A DNA stretch of 58,713 nucleotides from an uncultured Burkholderiales bacterium (GCA_902825995.1 CADEDE010000009.1:1-58713), one strand, 5' to 3'; positions 27,447 through 37,428 are shown, numbered from the stretch's first letter. Translations and numbers: made by a program. Notes: a model not told the origin generated them from the letters alone.

Positions 27447-28069
27447 TCTTGTGTGACGACCACGCGCTGGTTCGGCGCGGTATTCGCGACACGCTGGCCG
27501 ATGCGGTCGATATCCGCATCGTCGGCGAGGCCGGCGATTACGGCGAGTTGCGCAGCCTGATGCGCCACACGCGCTGCGACGTGCTGGTGCTCGACATCAG
27601 CATGCCCGGGCGCAGCGGACTGGATGTGCTGCATGCGTTCAAGGACGAGGCCAACCCGGTCAAGGTGCTGGTGGTCAGCATGTATCCGGAAGACCAGTAT
27701 GCGATCCGGGCGCTGCGCGGCGGCGCCTACGGCTATGTCAACAAGGCCGGCGACCCGCAGTCGATCGTGCAGGCTGTGCGCACGGTGGCGCAGGGGCGCA
27801 AATACGTGACGCCCGAGATCGCGCAGATGCTGGTCGAGAGCCTGACCTCGCCTGTCACCGAGCAGGCGCACGACACACTGTCGGATCGCGAGTTGCAGAC
27901 GCTGACGCTGATCGCGTCGGGCAAGCGCTTGTCGGATATCGCTGCGGCGCTGAGCTTGTCGCCGAAGACGGTGTCGGTCTATCGGGCGCGCGTATTGCAG
28001 AAGCTGGGTCTGGCCAACAACGCCGAGTTGACGGTGTATGCGATTCGCAATGGCCTGGTCGGGGAGTGA
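27434..28069 (+). CDS. NarL/LuxR-family response regulator
   Basis: 211-residue regulator with a receiver domain (DDH acidic pair near residue 8, phospho-acceptor Asp in VLVLDISMPGRSG, Lys in YVNKAGDP) and a C-terminal LuxR helix-turn-helix (LSDRELQTLTLIASGKRLSD, then LSPKTVSVYRARVLQKLGL). Partner of the kinase encoded just upstream; the overlap implies coupled translation. ATG 27434 matches the family N-terminus. Confidence 0.94.
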   Translation: MVEVILCDDHALVRRGIRDTLADAVDIRIVGEAGDYGELRSLMRHTRCDVLVLDISMPGRSGLDVLHAFKDEANPVKVLVVSMYPEDQYAIRALRGGAYGYVNKAGDPQSIVQAVRTVAQGRKYVTPEIAQMLVESLTSPVTEQAHDTLSDRELQTLTLIASGKRLSDIAAALSLSPKTVSVYRARVLQKLGLANNAELTVYAIRNGLVGE

Positions 28070-28123
28070 ATTCGCTGGCCGTGCCTGAGCCGGCGCCGGC
28101 CGCTCGGTTAGCATCCGCGCGCA

Positions 28124-29386
28124 ATGAATTCCCCCTACGAGTGGCAGATCGGCTGGCGCTATACGCGGGCCGGGCGCAGCGGCCGGCGCAACGGTTTCAT
28201 CTCCTTCATCTCCGGCGTCTCGATGCTCGGCATCGCGCTCGGCGTGGCGGCGCTGATCATCGTGCTGTCGGTGATGAACGGCTTCCAGAAGGAGGTGCGC
28301 GAGCGCATGCTGAGCGTGATCGCGCACGTCGAGCTGTTCGACGCGCAGGGTGCGGCACTCGCCGACTGGCGCGCCGCCGCCGACCAGGCCCGCGCCGCGG
28401 TGCCGGGCCAGGTGCTCGGCGCCGCGCCGTTCGTATCGGCCCAGGTCTTGTTGGCCCGCGGCGACGCTATGCGCGGAGCCCTGCTGCGCGGCATCTCGCC
28501 GGCCGACGAAGCCGGCGTCACGCCGCTGGCGGCGCAACTGCAGGGCAGCACCTTCGCGAAGTTGAGGCCAGGTGAATGGAATGTTGTGCTCGGCATCGAA
28601 CTCGCGCGTTCGCTCGGTGTGCACGAGGGCGACAAGATCACCGTCGTCACGCCCGGCGGCCAGGTCACGCCGGCCGGCACCCAGCCGCGCTTGAAGCAGT
28701 TCACCGTGGCCGGCACCTTCGAGGTCGGCCATTACGAATACGACAGTGCGCTGGCGCTGATCCACCTGGACGATGCGGCGCGGCTGCTGCGCGTCGAAGG
28801 CGCGACGGGCGTGCAGTTGAAGCTGACCGATGCACAAGCCGCACGCGCGGTCGCCGGGCGCCTGGCGCAGGCCCTGCCGGCCGACATCAGCGTGCGCGAC
28901 TGGACGCGCACCAACCGCAACTGGTTCGACGCGGTGCAACTCGAGAAACGCCTGATGTTCATCATCCTGACCCTGATCGTCGCGGTGGCGGCGTTCAACC
29001 TGGTCAGCACGCTGGTGATGACCGTCACCGACAAGCACGCCGATATCGCGATCCTGCGCACGCTGGGCGCGAGCCCGGGCGCGGTGATGCGCATCTTCAT
29101 GATCCAGGGCGCCACCTCGGGCATCGTCGGCACGGCCGCCGGCGTGGCCCTCGGCCTGCTCGTGGCCTTCAACATCGACACCCTGGTGCCGGCGCTGGAG
29201 CGGCTGCTCTCCACGAGCTTCCTGCCGGCCAGTATTTACGTCATCAGCCACATGCCGAGCGATCCGCAATGGGGCGATATCGTGCCGATCGCGCTGATCT
29301 CGCTGGCGCTGGCCTTCGTGGCCACGATCTACCCGAGCTGGCGCGCCAGCCGCGTCAACCCGGCCGAGGCGCTGCGCTATGAATGA
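28124..29386 (+). CDS. lolC: Lipoprotein-releasing ABC transporter permease (LolC/LolE family)
   Basis: 420-residue inner-membrane protein of the system that extracts outer-membrane lipoproteins and hands them to LolA. One N-terminal helix ([20 protein letters not shown]) is followed by a large periplasmic domain (about residues 50-270) and three C-terminal helices, the MacB-like fold. [19 protein letters not shown] and the final [10 protein letters not shown] are family hallmarks. Only one permease gene accompanies lolD, so it may work as a homodimer (LolF-type). It overlaps lolD by 8 bases. Confidence 0.92.
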   Translation: MNSPYEWQIGWRYTRAGRSGRRNGFISFISGVSMLGIALGVAALIIVLSVMNGFQKEVRERMLSVIAHVELFDAQGAALADWRAAADQARAAVPGQVLGAAPFVSAQVLLARGDAMRGALLRGISPADEAGVTPLAAQLQGSTFAKLRPGEWNVVLGIELARSLGVHEGDKITVVTPGGQVTPAGTQPRLKQFTVAGTFEVGHYEYDSALALIHLDDAARLLRVEGATGVQLKLTDAQAARAVAGRLAQALPADISVRDWTRTNRNWFDAVQLEKRLMFIILTLIVAVAAFNLVSTLVMTVTDKHADIAILRTLGASPGAVMRIFMIQGATSGIVGTAAGVALGLLVAFNIDTLVPALERLLSTSFLPASIYVISHMPSDPQWGDIVPIALISLALAFVATIYPSWRASRVNPAEALRYE

Positions 29387-30053
29387 CGCTGTCCTCGCAT
29401 GCGTGGGCCTGCGCAAGCGCTTCGTCGAGGGCGATCTGGATGTCGAGGTCTTGCGCGGTGTGGATTTCAGCGTGGGGCGCGGTGAAACCGTGGCCATCGT
29501 CGGTGCTTCGGGCTCGGGCAAGAGCACGCTGCTGCACCTGTTTGGCGGCCTCGATGCACCGAGTGCCGGCAGCGTGCAACTCGCCGGGCGCGACTTCACG
29601 ACGATGGCTGCCGCCGAACAGGGGCGCTGGCGCAACCGGCAGCTCGGCTTCGTCTATCAGTTCCACCACCTGCTGCCCGAATTCAGCGCGCTCGACAACG
29701 TGGCGATGCCGCTGCGCATCCGCCGAGAGAGCCTGGCGCAGGCGCGCGCCAGCGCGGCGGCGGCGCTGGCGCAAGTCGGCCTGGCCGCGCGGGTTCAACA
29801 CCGGCCGAGCGAGCTCTCGGGCGGCGAACGCCAGCGCGTGGCCATCGCCCGCGCGCTGGTCTCGCGCCCGGCCTGCGTACTTGCCGACGAGCCCACCGGC
29901 AACCTCGACCGCGAAACCGCCGACACCGTCTTCGAGGCCATGCTGGCGCTGGCCCGCGAGCGCGGCACGGCCTTCGTGCTGGTGACGCACGACGAGGCCC
30001 TGGCGGCGCGCTGTGCGCGCGTGCTGCGTCTGAAGCAGGGCGTGCTGGCTTGA
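29379..30053 (+). CDS. lolD: Lipoprotein-releasing ABC transporter ATP-binding protein
   Basis: 224-residue ATPase powering lipoprotein release. Walker [10 protein letters not shown] (about residue 44), the LolD-specific [21 protein letters not shown], signature [15 protein letters not shown] and Walker [12 protein letters not shown], then the switch His in [10 protein letters not shown], are all intact. Start ATG 29379 overlaps the end of the permease gene. Confidence 0.95.
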   Translation: MNDAVLACVGLRKRFVEGDLDVEVLRGVDFSVGRGETVAIVGASGSGKSTLLHLFGGLDAPSAGSVQLAGRDFTTMAAAEQGRWRNRQLGFVYQFHHLLPEFSALDNVAMPLRIRRESLAQARASAAAALAQVGLAARVQHRPSELSGGERQRVAIARALVSRPACVLADEPTGNLDRETADTVFEAMLALARERGTAFVLVTHDEALAARCARVLRLKQGVLA

Positions 30054-30100
30054 CAGCCGCTGCCGGCAGCGACGCCAGCGACCGCCTGTACAGCGGCACA

Positions 30101-30313
30101 CTACGGCAGGCGCCTGGCCGACGCGACGCAATGGCCCGTGAAGCCCTGGTTGGGGCCTTCGAAATAGGTGTAGGTCGAAGTCTGTGAGAAAGCGCTGCCG
30201 TTCTTGCCCAGCGTTCAGTTGAAGTCTTCGCGGTAGCGGTTGCCGACGGGGCCCGCGATGAAGGAGTTGCGCAGGGCATGCAACGACTCCCACCTTGCCT
30301 TGACGCTGGTCAC
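30101..30313 (-). pseudogene. Decayed gene end of unknown family, with an in-frame stop
   Basis: On the minus strand a protein-like reading runs SLHALRNSFIAGPVGNRYRE-DFN, a TGA at 30215-30217, then in the same frame TLGKNGSAFSQTSTYTYF-EGPNQGFTG and a stop at 30101-30103. Residue composition is natural (aromatic-rich, non-Arg-rich) unlike shadow frames nearby, and the single TGA could be a mutated Trp codon. The 5' part is lost where the efflux operon's regulatory region begins. The family was not recognised. Confidence 0.5.
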
Positions 30314-30342
30314 GCGGGCTCGGCCGTGGGTGCAGACAAGTA

Positions 30343-30358
30343 AATCAAACGATTGATC
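30343..30358 (+). promoter_or_regulatory. Candidate TetR-family operator
   Basis: AATCAAACGATTGATC centres on a palindrome: ATCAA (30344-30348) and TTGAT (30353-30357) with a 4-base spacer, 21 bases before the regulator's ATG at 30379. It is AT-rich in a GC-rich region and placed to overlap the promoter or leader of the tetR-efflux operon, as expected for autoregulation. Confidence 0.6.
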
Positions 30359-30378
30359 TACGTGATAGACTGCCACCG

Positions 30379-31074
30379 ATGAAGGCACTGCCGGCCGCCC
30401 CCCAACGCCCGTTGCGCCAGGACGGTGAGCAGTCGCGCGAGCGGCTGCTGCGGGCCGGTCTGGCGCTGTTCGCGCAGCACGGCTTTGCCAAGGCATCCAC
30501 CCGCGAGATCGCCGAAAGTGCGCAGACCAACATCGCGGCGATCAGCTATTACTTCGGCGACAAGGCCGGACTTTATCGCGCGGTATTCTTCGAGTCCCAG
30601 GGCTCGCCTGAAGAAGAAATTGCACGTTATGCCGGCACCCACCTGACGCTGGCACAGGCTTTGCGTGGCCTGTACGCCAGCTTTCTGGAGCCGCTGAAAC
30701 AAGGCGACCTGGCGCGCCAATGCATGAAGCTGCATGCGCGCGAGATGATCCAACCCACCGGCCTGTGGCAGGAAGAAATCAGGACCGGCATCCGCCCCAT
30801 GCACGACGCGCTGGTGGCGGTGCTGTGCCGTCACCTCGGCGTCATGCGGGCCGACGACGATGTGCGGCGTCTGGCGGTGTGCATTGCAGGCCTGGGCGTT
30901 CATATGCACGTGGGGCGCGACGTGACCGACGTGATCGCGCCCACATTGAACGCGCGGCCTGAATCGCTGGACCTGTGGATGGCGCGTCTGGTCATGTATG
31001 CCCAGGCCATGGTGGCCGCTGAATCGCGGCGGCGCAAACGCGCTGCCCAAGCCGTTGGAGCCCGCAAGCAATGA
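30379..31074 (+). CDS. TetR-family repressor of the efflux operon (CerR/DUF1956 type)
   Basis: 231-residue regulator. The N-terminal helix-turn-helix (about residues 15-65) has SRERLLRAGLALFAQHGFAK and TREIAESAQTNIAAISYYFG, strongly TetR-like. The C-terminal ligand domain (FFESQGSPEEEI, LARQCMKLHAREMIQPTGLW) resembles the DUF1956/CerR group often found before RND pumps. Its stop overlaps the outer-membrane factor start by 4 bases, so it is the first gene of the operon and should repress it together with itself. Confidence 0.9.
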   Translation: MKALPAAPQRPLRQDGEQSRERLLRAGLALFAQHGFAKASTREIAESAQTNIAAISYYFGDKAGLYRAVFFESQGSPEEEIARYAGTHLTLAQALRGLYASFLEPLKQGDLARQCMKLHAREMIQPTGLWQEEIRTGIRPMHDALVAVLCRHLGVMRADDDVRRLAVCIAGLGVHMHVGRDVTDVIAPTLNARPESLDLWMARLVMYAQAMVAAESRRRKRAAQAVGARKQ

Positions 31075-32555
31075 AGTCCGTCGAATCATCATCATCGAGT
31101 TCGCGTTGGCGGCCCGGCGCCGCCGTCACCGCCGCGGCGTTCGTGCTGGCGGCCTGCGCCAGCTTGCCCAAGCCCGAAGCCGCACCGGCCGCAGCGTCCG
31201 CCACCGCCCCGGTGGCCTGGCAGGCGCCCTTGCCGCACGACGGCCAGTTGACCGAACTGGCGCGCTGGTGGCAGCAGTTCAACGACCCGGTGTTGAGCCT
31301 GCTGATCGAATCGGCGCAGGGCGTCAACCCGACAGTGGCCGCGGCCAGGTCGCGTATCGAGCAGTCGCGCGCGGCAGGTGTTGCGGCGCAGGCCACGCTG
31401 GGCCCGTCGTTGAACGCCAATGCCAGCGCCAGCCGTGGCCGGCCCGACTTGAGCGCGCCGCTAGGCACCAGCCTGTCGGCCGGGCTGCAGGCCGGCTGGG
31501 AGTTCGATCTGTTCGGCGCCAACCGCGCCGGGCGCGACGCCGCGCAGGCACGCCTGGACGGCGCTTCTGCGTCGTGGCACGACGCTCGGGTGTCGGTGGC
31601 CGCCGAGGTGGCCAGCCAGTACACCGCGTTGCGTGCCTGCGAGGCGCAACTGGCGCAGACGCAGCTCGACGCCACTTCGCGCGCCGAGACCTCGCGCCTG
31701 ACCGGCCTGGCCGCCAGGTCGGGCTTCCAGGCGCCGGCCAACGCCGCCCTGGCCCGGGCCAGCGCGGCCCAGGGCAACAGCCTGCTGACGCAGCAGCGGG
31801 CGCAGTGCGAGCTGACGGTCAAGGCGCTCGTGGCCTTGACCGGCCTGGATGAACCCGGCTTGCGCGCCAAGCTGGCCGATGGCGCTGCCAAGCTGCCGCA
31901 GCCGGCGCAGATTGCCATTGCCCGCGTGCCGGCCGACGCCTTGGCGCAGCGGCCCGACCTGTACAGCGCCGCGCGCGACGTGCTGGCGGCCAGCGCCGAC
32001 GTGGCGCAGTCCAGCGCCCAGCGCTACCCGCGCATCAGCTTGAACGGCAGCATCGGCGCGGCGCGCTTTTCCACCGGTGCGGGCACGCTGGACGGCACGG
32101 TGTGGAGCCTGGGCCCGGTGTCGGTGTCGCTGCCCTTGTTCGATGGCGGCGCGCGGCGTGCCAACGTCGACGCCGCCAGGGCGCGCCATGACGAAGCCAA
32201 CGCCGCTTACGCCGCCAAGCTGCGCGGCGCGGTGCGCGAGGTCGAAGAAGCCCTGATTACCCTGAAAAGCACGGCCGACCGCAACACCGACGCGCAAGTG
32301 GCGACCGAAGGTTTCGCCGCTGCCTACCTGGCCGCGCAAGCGCGCTACAAAGGCGGCCTGGCCAGCCTGTTCGAGCTGGAAGACGCGCGCCGGACCGCCG
32401 TGCAGGCGCAAAGCGCATTGATCGAACTTCAGCGCGAGCGGGTGGCTGCCTGGATTTCGCTGTACCGCGCGCTCGGCGGAGGCTGGTCGGTGGCAGAAAT
32501 GCAGGCCGATGCCAGCGCCAAGGCGACCGCCACGATGACTGCCCCGAAGAACTGA
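31071..32555 (+). CDS. RND efflux outer-membrane factor (OprM/NodT family)
   Basis: 494-residue TolC-like channel lipoprotein. The signal peptide ends in a lipobox (FVLAAC, Cys about residue 29). Two long coiled-coil/beta repeats follow; family marks are WWQQFNDPVLSLLIE, VAAEVASQYTALRACEAQL, PADALAQRPDLYSAARDVLA and PLFDGGARRANVDAARARHD. It should form the trimeric duct in the outer membrane for the adaptor and permease encoded next. Confidence 0.93.
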   Translation: MKSVESSSSSSRWRPGAAVTAAAFVLAACASLPKPEAAPAAASATAPVAWQAPLPHDGQLTELARWWQQFNDPVLSLLIESAQGVNPTVAAARSRIEQSRAAGVAAQATLGPSLNANASASRGRPDLSAPLGTSLSAGLQAGWEFDLFGANRAGRDAAQARLDGASASWHDARVSVAAEVASQYTALRACEAQLAQTQLDATSRAETSRLTGLAARSGFQAPANAALARASAAQGNSLLTQQRAQCELTVKALVALTGLDEPGLRAKLADGAAKLPQPAQIAIARVPADALAQRPDLYSAARDVLAASADVAQSSAQRYPRISLNGSIGAARFSTGAGTLDGTVWSLGPVSVSLPLFDGGARRANVDAARARHDEANAAYAAKLRGAVREVEEALITLKSTADRNTDAQVATEGFAAAYLAAQARYKGGLASLFELEDARRTAVQAQSALIELQRERVAAWISLYRALGGGWSVAEMQADASAKATATMTAPKN

Positions 32556-32580
32556 GACCCACCTTTCATTGCCCAACACC

Positions 32581-33732
32581 ATGAAACAAGACCTCAAACC
32601 CCTGGTGATTGCCCTTGCCGTCGGCGTGCCGCTGGCCGCTGCCGTCGTGGCCTTCAGCGTCAGCGCGGCCGACGAGAAGATGCCTGCCGCCGTCGCTGCA
32701 CCCAAGGCCGCACTGACCGTCACGGTGACCCAGCCGCAGAGCGCCAGCCTGCCGGTGCGCATCGCGGCCAACGGCAACGTCGCGGCCTGGCAGGAAGCCA
32801 GCGTCGGCACCGAAGCCAACGGCCTGCGTCTGGCCCAGGTGCTGGTCAACGTGGGCGACGTGGTCAAGCGCGGCCAGGTGCTGGCCACCTTTGCGCCTGA
32901 AACCGTTCAGGCTGACATCGCGCAGATGCGCGCCGGCTTGGCCGAGGCCGAGGCCACGCTGGCCGAAGCCCGGGCCAACGCCCAGCGCGCGCGCGACCTG
33001 CAGGCCAGCGGCGCGCTCAGCGCGCAGCAGATCAACCAGTACTCCACCGCCGAGCGCACGGCGCAGGCGCGTGTCGAGGCCCAGCAGGCGATGGCGAAGG
33101 TGCAGCAGCTGCGACTGGCCCAGACGCGCGTGCTGGCCCCCGACAACGGCGTGATCTCGGCCCGCAGCGCCACCGTCGGCGCGGTGCTGCCGGCCGGGCA
33201 GGAGCTGTTTCGCATGATCCGCCAGGGCCGGCTGGAGTGGCGCGCCGAGGTGCCGTCGGCCGAGCTGGCGGCGGTCAAGGTCGGCATGAGCGCGGTGGTC
33301 ACGCCGCCCAACGCCGCGCCGCTGAAGGGCACGGTGCGCATGGTCGCGCCGACGGTGGACGCGCAGACCCGCAACGGCCTGGTCTACGTCGATCTGCCGA
33401 CACCCGGTGCGGCCAAGGCCGGCATGTTCGCGCGCGGTGAATTCGAGGTCGGCTCGGGCCAGGGGCTGACCCTGCCGCAAAGCGCGGTGCTGCTGCGCGA
33501 CGGCTTCAGCTACGTGCTGCGCGTGGGGCCTGACTCGAAGGTCAGTGAAACCAAGGTCAAGGTCGGCCGGCGTGTGGGAGACCGTATCGAGATCGTTGAC
33601 GGGCTGGCGGCCGACGCGCGTGTGGTGGCGGCGGGCGGCGGCTTCTTGGGTGACGGGGACACCGTGCGGGTGGTCGATGCCGCCGTCAAGGCCGCCGCGG
33701 CCAGCGGCACCGGCGCCGTGACCGCCAAGTAA
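32581..33732 (+). CDS. RND efflux periplasmic adaptor subunit
   Basis: 383-residue membrane-fusion protein. A single N-terminal helix (PLVIALAVGVPLAAAVVAF) anchors or exports it. The barrel-sandwich (lipoyl-like) halves are at about residues 60-110 (ANGNVAAWQEASVGTEANGL) and after the alpha-hairpin (LAQTRVLAPDNGVISARSAT), with the beta-barrel behind. ATG 32581 is preferred over TTG 32569. It links the inner-membrane permease to the outer-membrane channel. Confidence 0.93.
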   Translation: MKQDLKPLVIALAVGVPLAAAVVAFSVSAADEKMPAAVAAPKAALTVTVTQPQSASLPVRIAANGNVAAWQEASVGTEANGLRLAQVLVNVGDVVKRGQVLATFAPETVQADIAQMRAGLAEAEATLAEARANAQRARDLQASGALSAQQINQYSTAERTAQARVEAQQAMAKVQQLRLAQTRVLAPDNGVISARSATVGAVLPAGQELFRMIRQGRLEWRAEVPSAELAAVKVGMSAVVTPPNAAPLKGTVRMVAPTVDAQTRNGLVYVDLPTPGAAKAGMFARGEFEVGSGQGLTLPQSAVLLRDGFSYVLRVGPDSKVSETKVKVGRRVGDRIEIVDGLAADARVVAAGGGFLGDGDTVRVVDAAVKAAAASGTGAVTAK

Positions 33733-33747
33733 GGGGAGCAGAACACC

Positions 33748-36700
33748 ATGAACGTCTCCGCCTGGTCGATACGCAAGCCCGTTCCGTCGATCCTGCTGTT
33801 CATCATGCTCACCCTGGTGGGCGTGATGGCCTTCCGCGCCATGAAGGTCCAGCAGTTCCCCGACATCGATCTGCCCACCATCACCGTCAGCGCCTCGCTG
33901 CCCGGCGCCGCGCCGGCGCAGATGGAGACCGAGGTCGCGCGCAAGATCGAGAATTCGCTGGCCACCGTGCAGGGCCTGAAGCACCTGTACACCAAGGTGC
34001 AGGACGGCGTTGCCACCGTCACCGCCGAGTTCCGCCTCGAGAAGCCCACGCAGGAAGCGATGGACGACGTGCGCGACGCCGTCTCGCGCGTGCGCTCCGA
34101 CCTGCCGGCCGACCTGCGCGACCCGGTGATCACCAAGATGGACTTCGCCGGCATGCCGGTGCTGACCTACACCGTCTCGTCCACCCGCATGGACGACGAG
34201 GCGCTATCGTGGTTCGTCGACAACCAGATCACCAAGGCGATGCTCGCGGTGCGCGGCGTGGGCGCCGTGGGCCGCGTGGGCGGTGCGCAGCGCGAGGTGC
34301 GCGTCGAGCTCGACCCGTCGCGGCTGCTGGCACTGAACGCCACCGCGGCCGACATCTCGCGCCAATTGCGCCAGGTGCAACAAGACGCTTCGGGTGGCCG
34401 CACCGACCTGGGCGGCGCCGAGCAGTCGGTGCGCACCATCGCCACGGTGCAGTCGGCACAGGCGCTCGGTGCACTGGAAATCTCGCTCAGCGACGGCCGG
34501 CGCATCCGGCTCGACCAGGTCGCCACCGTCAGCGACACCGTGGCCGAGCAGCGCTCGACCGCGCTGCTCAACGGCAAGCAGGTGGTCGGCTTCGAGATCA
34601 CGCGCTCGCGCGGTGCCAGCGAGGTGGACGTGGCCAAAGGCGTGCACGCGGCTCTGGCCAAGCTCGAGGCCGAGCACCCCGATGTGACGATCACCGAGGC
34701 CTTCAACTTCGTCGACCCGGTGATCGAAAACTACGAGGGATCGCTGACGCTGATGGTCGAAGGCGCGATCCTGGCGGTCATCGTGGTCTGGTTCTTCCTG
34801 CGTGAGTGGCGGGCCACGTTCGTGTCGGCGGTGGCGCTGCCGCTGTCCATCATCCCGACCTTTGCGGTGATGCACCTGATGGGCTTCACCGTCAACGTGG
34901 TCACCTTGCTGTCGCTGTCGCTGGTGGTCGGCATCCTGGTGGACGATGCCATTGTCGAGATCGAAAATATCATGCGCCACCTCGGCCAGGGCAAGCCGCC
35001 TTTGCAGGCGGCCACTGAAGCGGCCGACGAGATCGGGCTGGCGGTGATTGCCACCACCTTCACGCTGATTGCGGTGTTCCTGCCCACGGCCTTCATGGCC
35101 GGCGTGCCGGGCAAGTTTTTTGTGCAGTTCGGCTGGACGGCGGCGATTGCGGTGTTCTTCTCGCTGGTGGTGGCGCGCATGCTCACGCCGATGATGGCGG
35201 CCTACGTCCTGAAACCGCCGAAGAAGCCGCATGCCGAACCCGGCTGGATGAAGTGGTACCTGCGCTGGGCCGCCTGGTGCCTGAAGCACCGGCTGTGGAC
35301 GCTGCTGGCCACCGGGGTGTTTGCGGTCGGCTCCTGCACGCCGCTGTTCACCGGCCAGATCGCCGGCGGTTTCATCCCGCCGGACGATCTGTCGCAGACG
35401 CAGGTGTACATCTCGCTGCCCCCGGGCAGCACCTTCAAGCAGACGCTCGCGGTGGCCGAACAGGCGCGCGAAATCGTGCAGAAGAACCCGCATGTGAAGA
35501 TGGTCTACACCGCAGTGGGCGGCGGACGGGCTGGCGGCGACCCGTTCATGGTGGCTGGCGCCGCCGAGGCCCGCAAGGCCACGCTGACCATCAACCTCAC
35601 GCCCCGTTCCGAGCGCCGCGGCACCAGCAAGCAGGCGATCGAAACGGCGCTGCGGCGCGAGCTCGAAATGGTGCCGGGCGCGCGCCTGAACGTGGGCTTC
35701 GGCGGTTCGTCGGAGAAGTTCATCCTGGTGCTGGCCGGCGAAAACGGTGAGGCGCTGGGCACTCATGCCGCGCTGGTCGAGAAGGAGCTGCGCACCATCC
35801 CCGACATCGGCGCCGTCACTTCCACCTCGGCGCTGCAGCGGCCTGAGCTGGTGATCCGTCCGGACAACGCGCGCGCCGCCGACCTGGGCGTCACCTCGGC
35901 TTCCATCGCCGACACGCTGCGCATCGCCACCGCGGGCGACTACGACCAGAGCCTGGCCAAGCTCAATTTTTCGCAGCGCCAGATCCCGGTGGTCGTGCGC
36001 CTGCCCGACGCCGCGCGCCAGGATCTGCAACTGCTCGAGCGCCTGGCGATCCCCGGCGCGCGCGGCCCGGTGCCGCTGGGCAACGTGGCCACGCTGGCGA
36101 TCGACAGCGGCCCGGCGCAGATCGACCGCTACGATCGGCTGCGCAACGTGAACTTCGAGATCGAGCTGAACGGCCAGCCGCTCGGCAAGGTGCAGGCCGA
36201 GGCCGATGCGCTGCCCAGCCTGGCCAAGCTGCCGGCCGGCATCAGCAAGGCCGCGCTGGGTGACGCCGAGGCGATGGGCGAGCTGTTCGCGAGTTTCGGC
36301 CTGGCCATGCTGACCGGCGTGCTGTGCATCTACATCGTGCTGGTGCTGCTGTTTCACGCCTGGGTCCAGCCGGTGACGATTCTGGCGGCGCTGGCGCTGT
36401 CGATCCCCGGCGCGATCCTGGCGCTGTTCATCACGCGTACCGACCTGACGATGCCGTCGATGATCGGCATGATCATGCTGATGGGCATCGCCACCAAGAA
36501 CTCGATCCTGCTGGTCGAATACGCCATCATGGCGCGGCGCGAGCACGGCATGAACCGCTGGGACGCGCTGCTGGACGCCTGCCACAAGCGCGCCCGGCCG
36601 ATCGTGATGACCACCATCGCGATGGGCGCCGGCATGCTGCCGATTGCGGTGGGCTTCGGCACCGACCCGAGCTTTCGGGCGCCGATGGCCATCGTCGTGA

Positions 36701-36894
36701 TCGGCGGGCTGATCACCAGCACCTTCCTGAGCCTGCTGGTCATTCCGGTGGTGTTCACCTATGTGGACGATGGGGTGCAGCGGCTGATGCACTTGTTCAG
36801 GCGCGGCAGTGCCCATGCGGCCGCGACGGCCGGTGCCGGCGGGCGCCTGCCCGGGCCGGCCGACGGCCACTTGCATCGTGACCGCTTGAAATAG
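33748..36894 (+). CDS. RND family efflux permease (HAE1/AcrB superfamily)
   Basis: 1048-residue proton-driven exporter of the inner membrane. Twelve transmembrane helices in two halves flank large periplasmic loops. The proton-relay acids are intact in VVGILVDDAIVEIENI (TM4) and the Lys in GIATKNSILLVEYA (TM10). SIRKPVPSILLFIMLTLVGV opens the protein. Substrate cannot be read from sequence; the regulator type suggests drugs or toxic organics. Follows the adaptor gene by 15 bases; last gene of the operon. Confidence 0.95.
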   Translation: MNVSAWSIRKPVPSILLFIMLTLVGVMAFRAMKVQQFPDIDLPTITVSASLPGAAPAQMETEVARKIENSLATVQGLKHLYTKVQDGVATVTAEFRLEKPTQEAMDDVRDAVSRVRSDLPADLRDPVITKMDFAGMPVLTYTVSSTRMDDEALSWFVDNQITKAMLAVRGVGAVGRVGGAQREVRVELDPSRLLALNATAADISRQLRQVQQDASGGRTDLGGAEQSVRTIATVQSAQALGALEISLSDGRRIRLDQVATVSDTVAEQRSTALLNGKQVVGFEITRSRGASEVDVAKGVHAALAKLEAEHPDVTITEAFNFVDPVIENYEGSLTLMVEGAILAVIVVWFFLREWRATFVSAVALPLSIIPTFAVMHLMGFTVNVVTLLSLSLVVGILVDDAIVEIENIMRHLGQGKPPLQAATEAADEIGLAVIATTFTLIAVFLPTAFMAGVPGKFFVQFGWTAAIAVFFSLVVARMLTPMMAAYVLKPPKKPHAEPGWMKWYLRWAAWCLKHRLWTLLATGVFAVGSCTPLFTGQIAGGFIPPDDLSQTQVYISLPPGSTFKQTLAVAEQAREIVQKNPHVKMVYTAVGGGRAGGDPFMVAGAAEARKATLTINLTPRSERRGTSKQAIETALRRELEMVPGARLNVGFGGSSEKFILVLAGENGEALGTHAALVEKELRTIPDIGAVTSTSALQRPELVIRPDNARAADLGVTSASIADTLRIATAGDYDQSLAKLNFSQRQIPVVVRLPDAARQDLQLLERLAIPGARGPVPLGNVATLAIDSGPAQIDRYDRLRNVNFEIELNGQPLGKVQAEADALPSLAKLPAGISKAALGDAEAMGELFASFGLAMLTGVLCIYIVLVLLFHAWVQPVTILAALALSIPGAILALFITRTDLTMPSMIGMIMLMGIATKNSILLVEYAIMARREHGMNRWDALLDACHKRARPIVMTTIAMGAGMLPIAVGFGTDPSFRAPMAIVVIGGLITSTFLSLLVIPVVFTYVDDGVQRLMHLFRRGSAHAAATAGAGGRLPGPADGHLHRDRLK

Positions 36895-37134
36895 CGGCCG
36901 ATCCGCCAGTCTTGAATTTGCGCGCCAAGGGCGTAGCATCGGCGCCCTCATCGTCCCGCGAATGCCTTCGTCGCCCGCCGCGATGCGCTGCCAGTAAGGC
37001 GGCACCTCCCGCGCCCCCGGACCCCTGAATCCGACTCCCGGCGCTGAGCTCGACGGGTGCTGTGGGGGCCGCGTCGGTTCGAGGCTTGGTTGCAGTTCAG
37101 GCACGGCCCCCGTTCCACCATGAGGAGGGTGACG

Positions 37135-37428
37135 ATGTTCACCTATATCAGTCTGCTGAACTTCACCGACAAGGGCATCCAGACCATCAAGGACAGCCCC
37201 AAGCGCGCCGCGGCGGCCAAGGAGATCGGCAAGAAACTGGGCGTCAATATGCGCGAGGTTTACTGGACGATGGGCCAGCACGACCTCGTCTGCGTGCTCG
37301 AAGCCGACAGCGAAGCCGCGTTGACGGCCTTCAACCTGGCCGTCGCGCAGCAGGGCAATGTGCGCTCGCAGTCGCTGCGCGCCTTCTCGGCCAGCGAGAT
37401 GGAAACGGTGCTCGCCAAGCTGCCGTGA
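37135..37428 (+). CDS. GYD-domain protein
   Basis: 97-residue small protein with the GYD fold: FTYISLLNFTDKGIQTIKDS at the N-terminus, EVYWTMGQHDLVCVLEADSE in the middle and VRSQSLRAFSASEMETVLAK at the end. Members are ferredoxin-like, probably oligomeric and of unknown function. A strong GAGGAGGG site precedes ATG 37135. The 240-base upstream region has a possible TTGAAT/TAGCAT promoter near 36912. Confidence 0.88.
   Translation: MFTYISLLNFTDKGIQTIKDSPKRAAAAKEIGKKLGVNMREVYWTMGQHDLVCVLEADSEAALTAFNLAVAQQGNVRSQSLRAFSASEMETVLAKLP

Larger units (their letters stand above)
30054..30378. other. 325-base stretch between lolD and the efflux regulator
   Basis: It contains the decayed minus-strand gene end (30101-30313) and, next to the TetR-type gene, an operator palindrome. 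Otherwise nothing is seen: no terminator with a clear T-run follows lolD. The abrupt end of the decayed gene close to the regulator suggests that the efflux operon boundary lies near 30315-30340. Confidence 0.45.
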
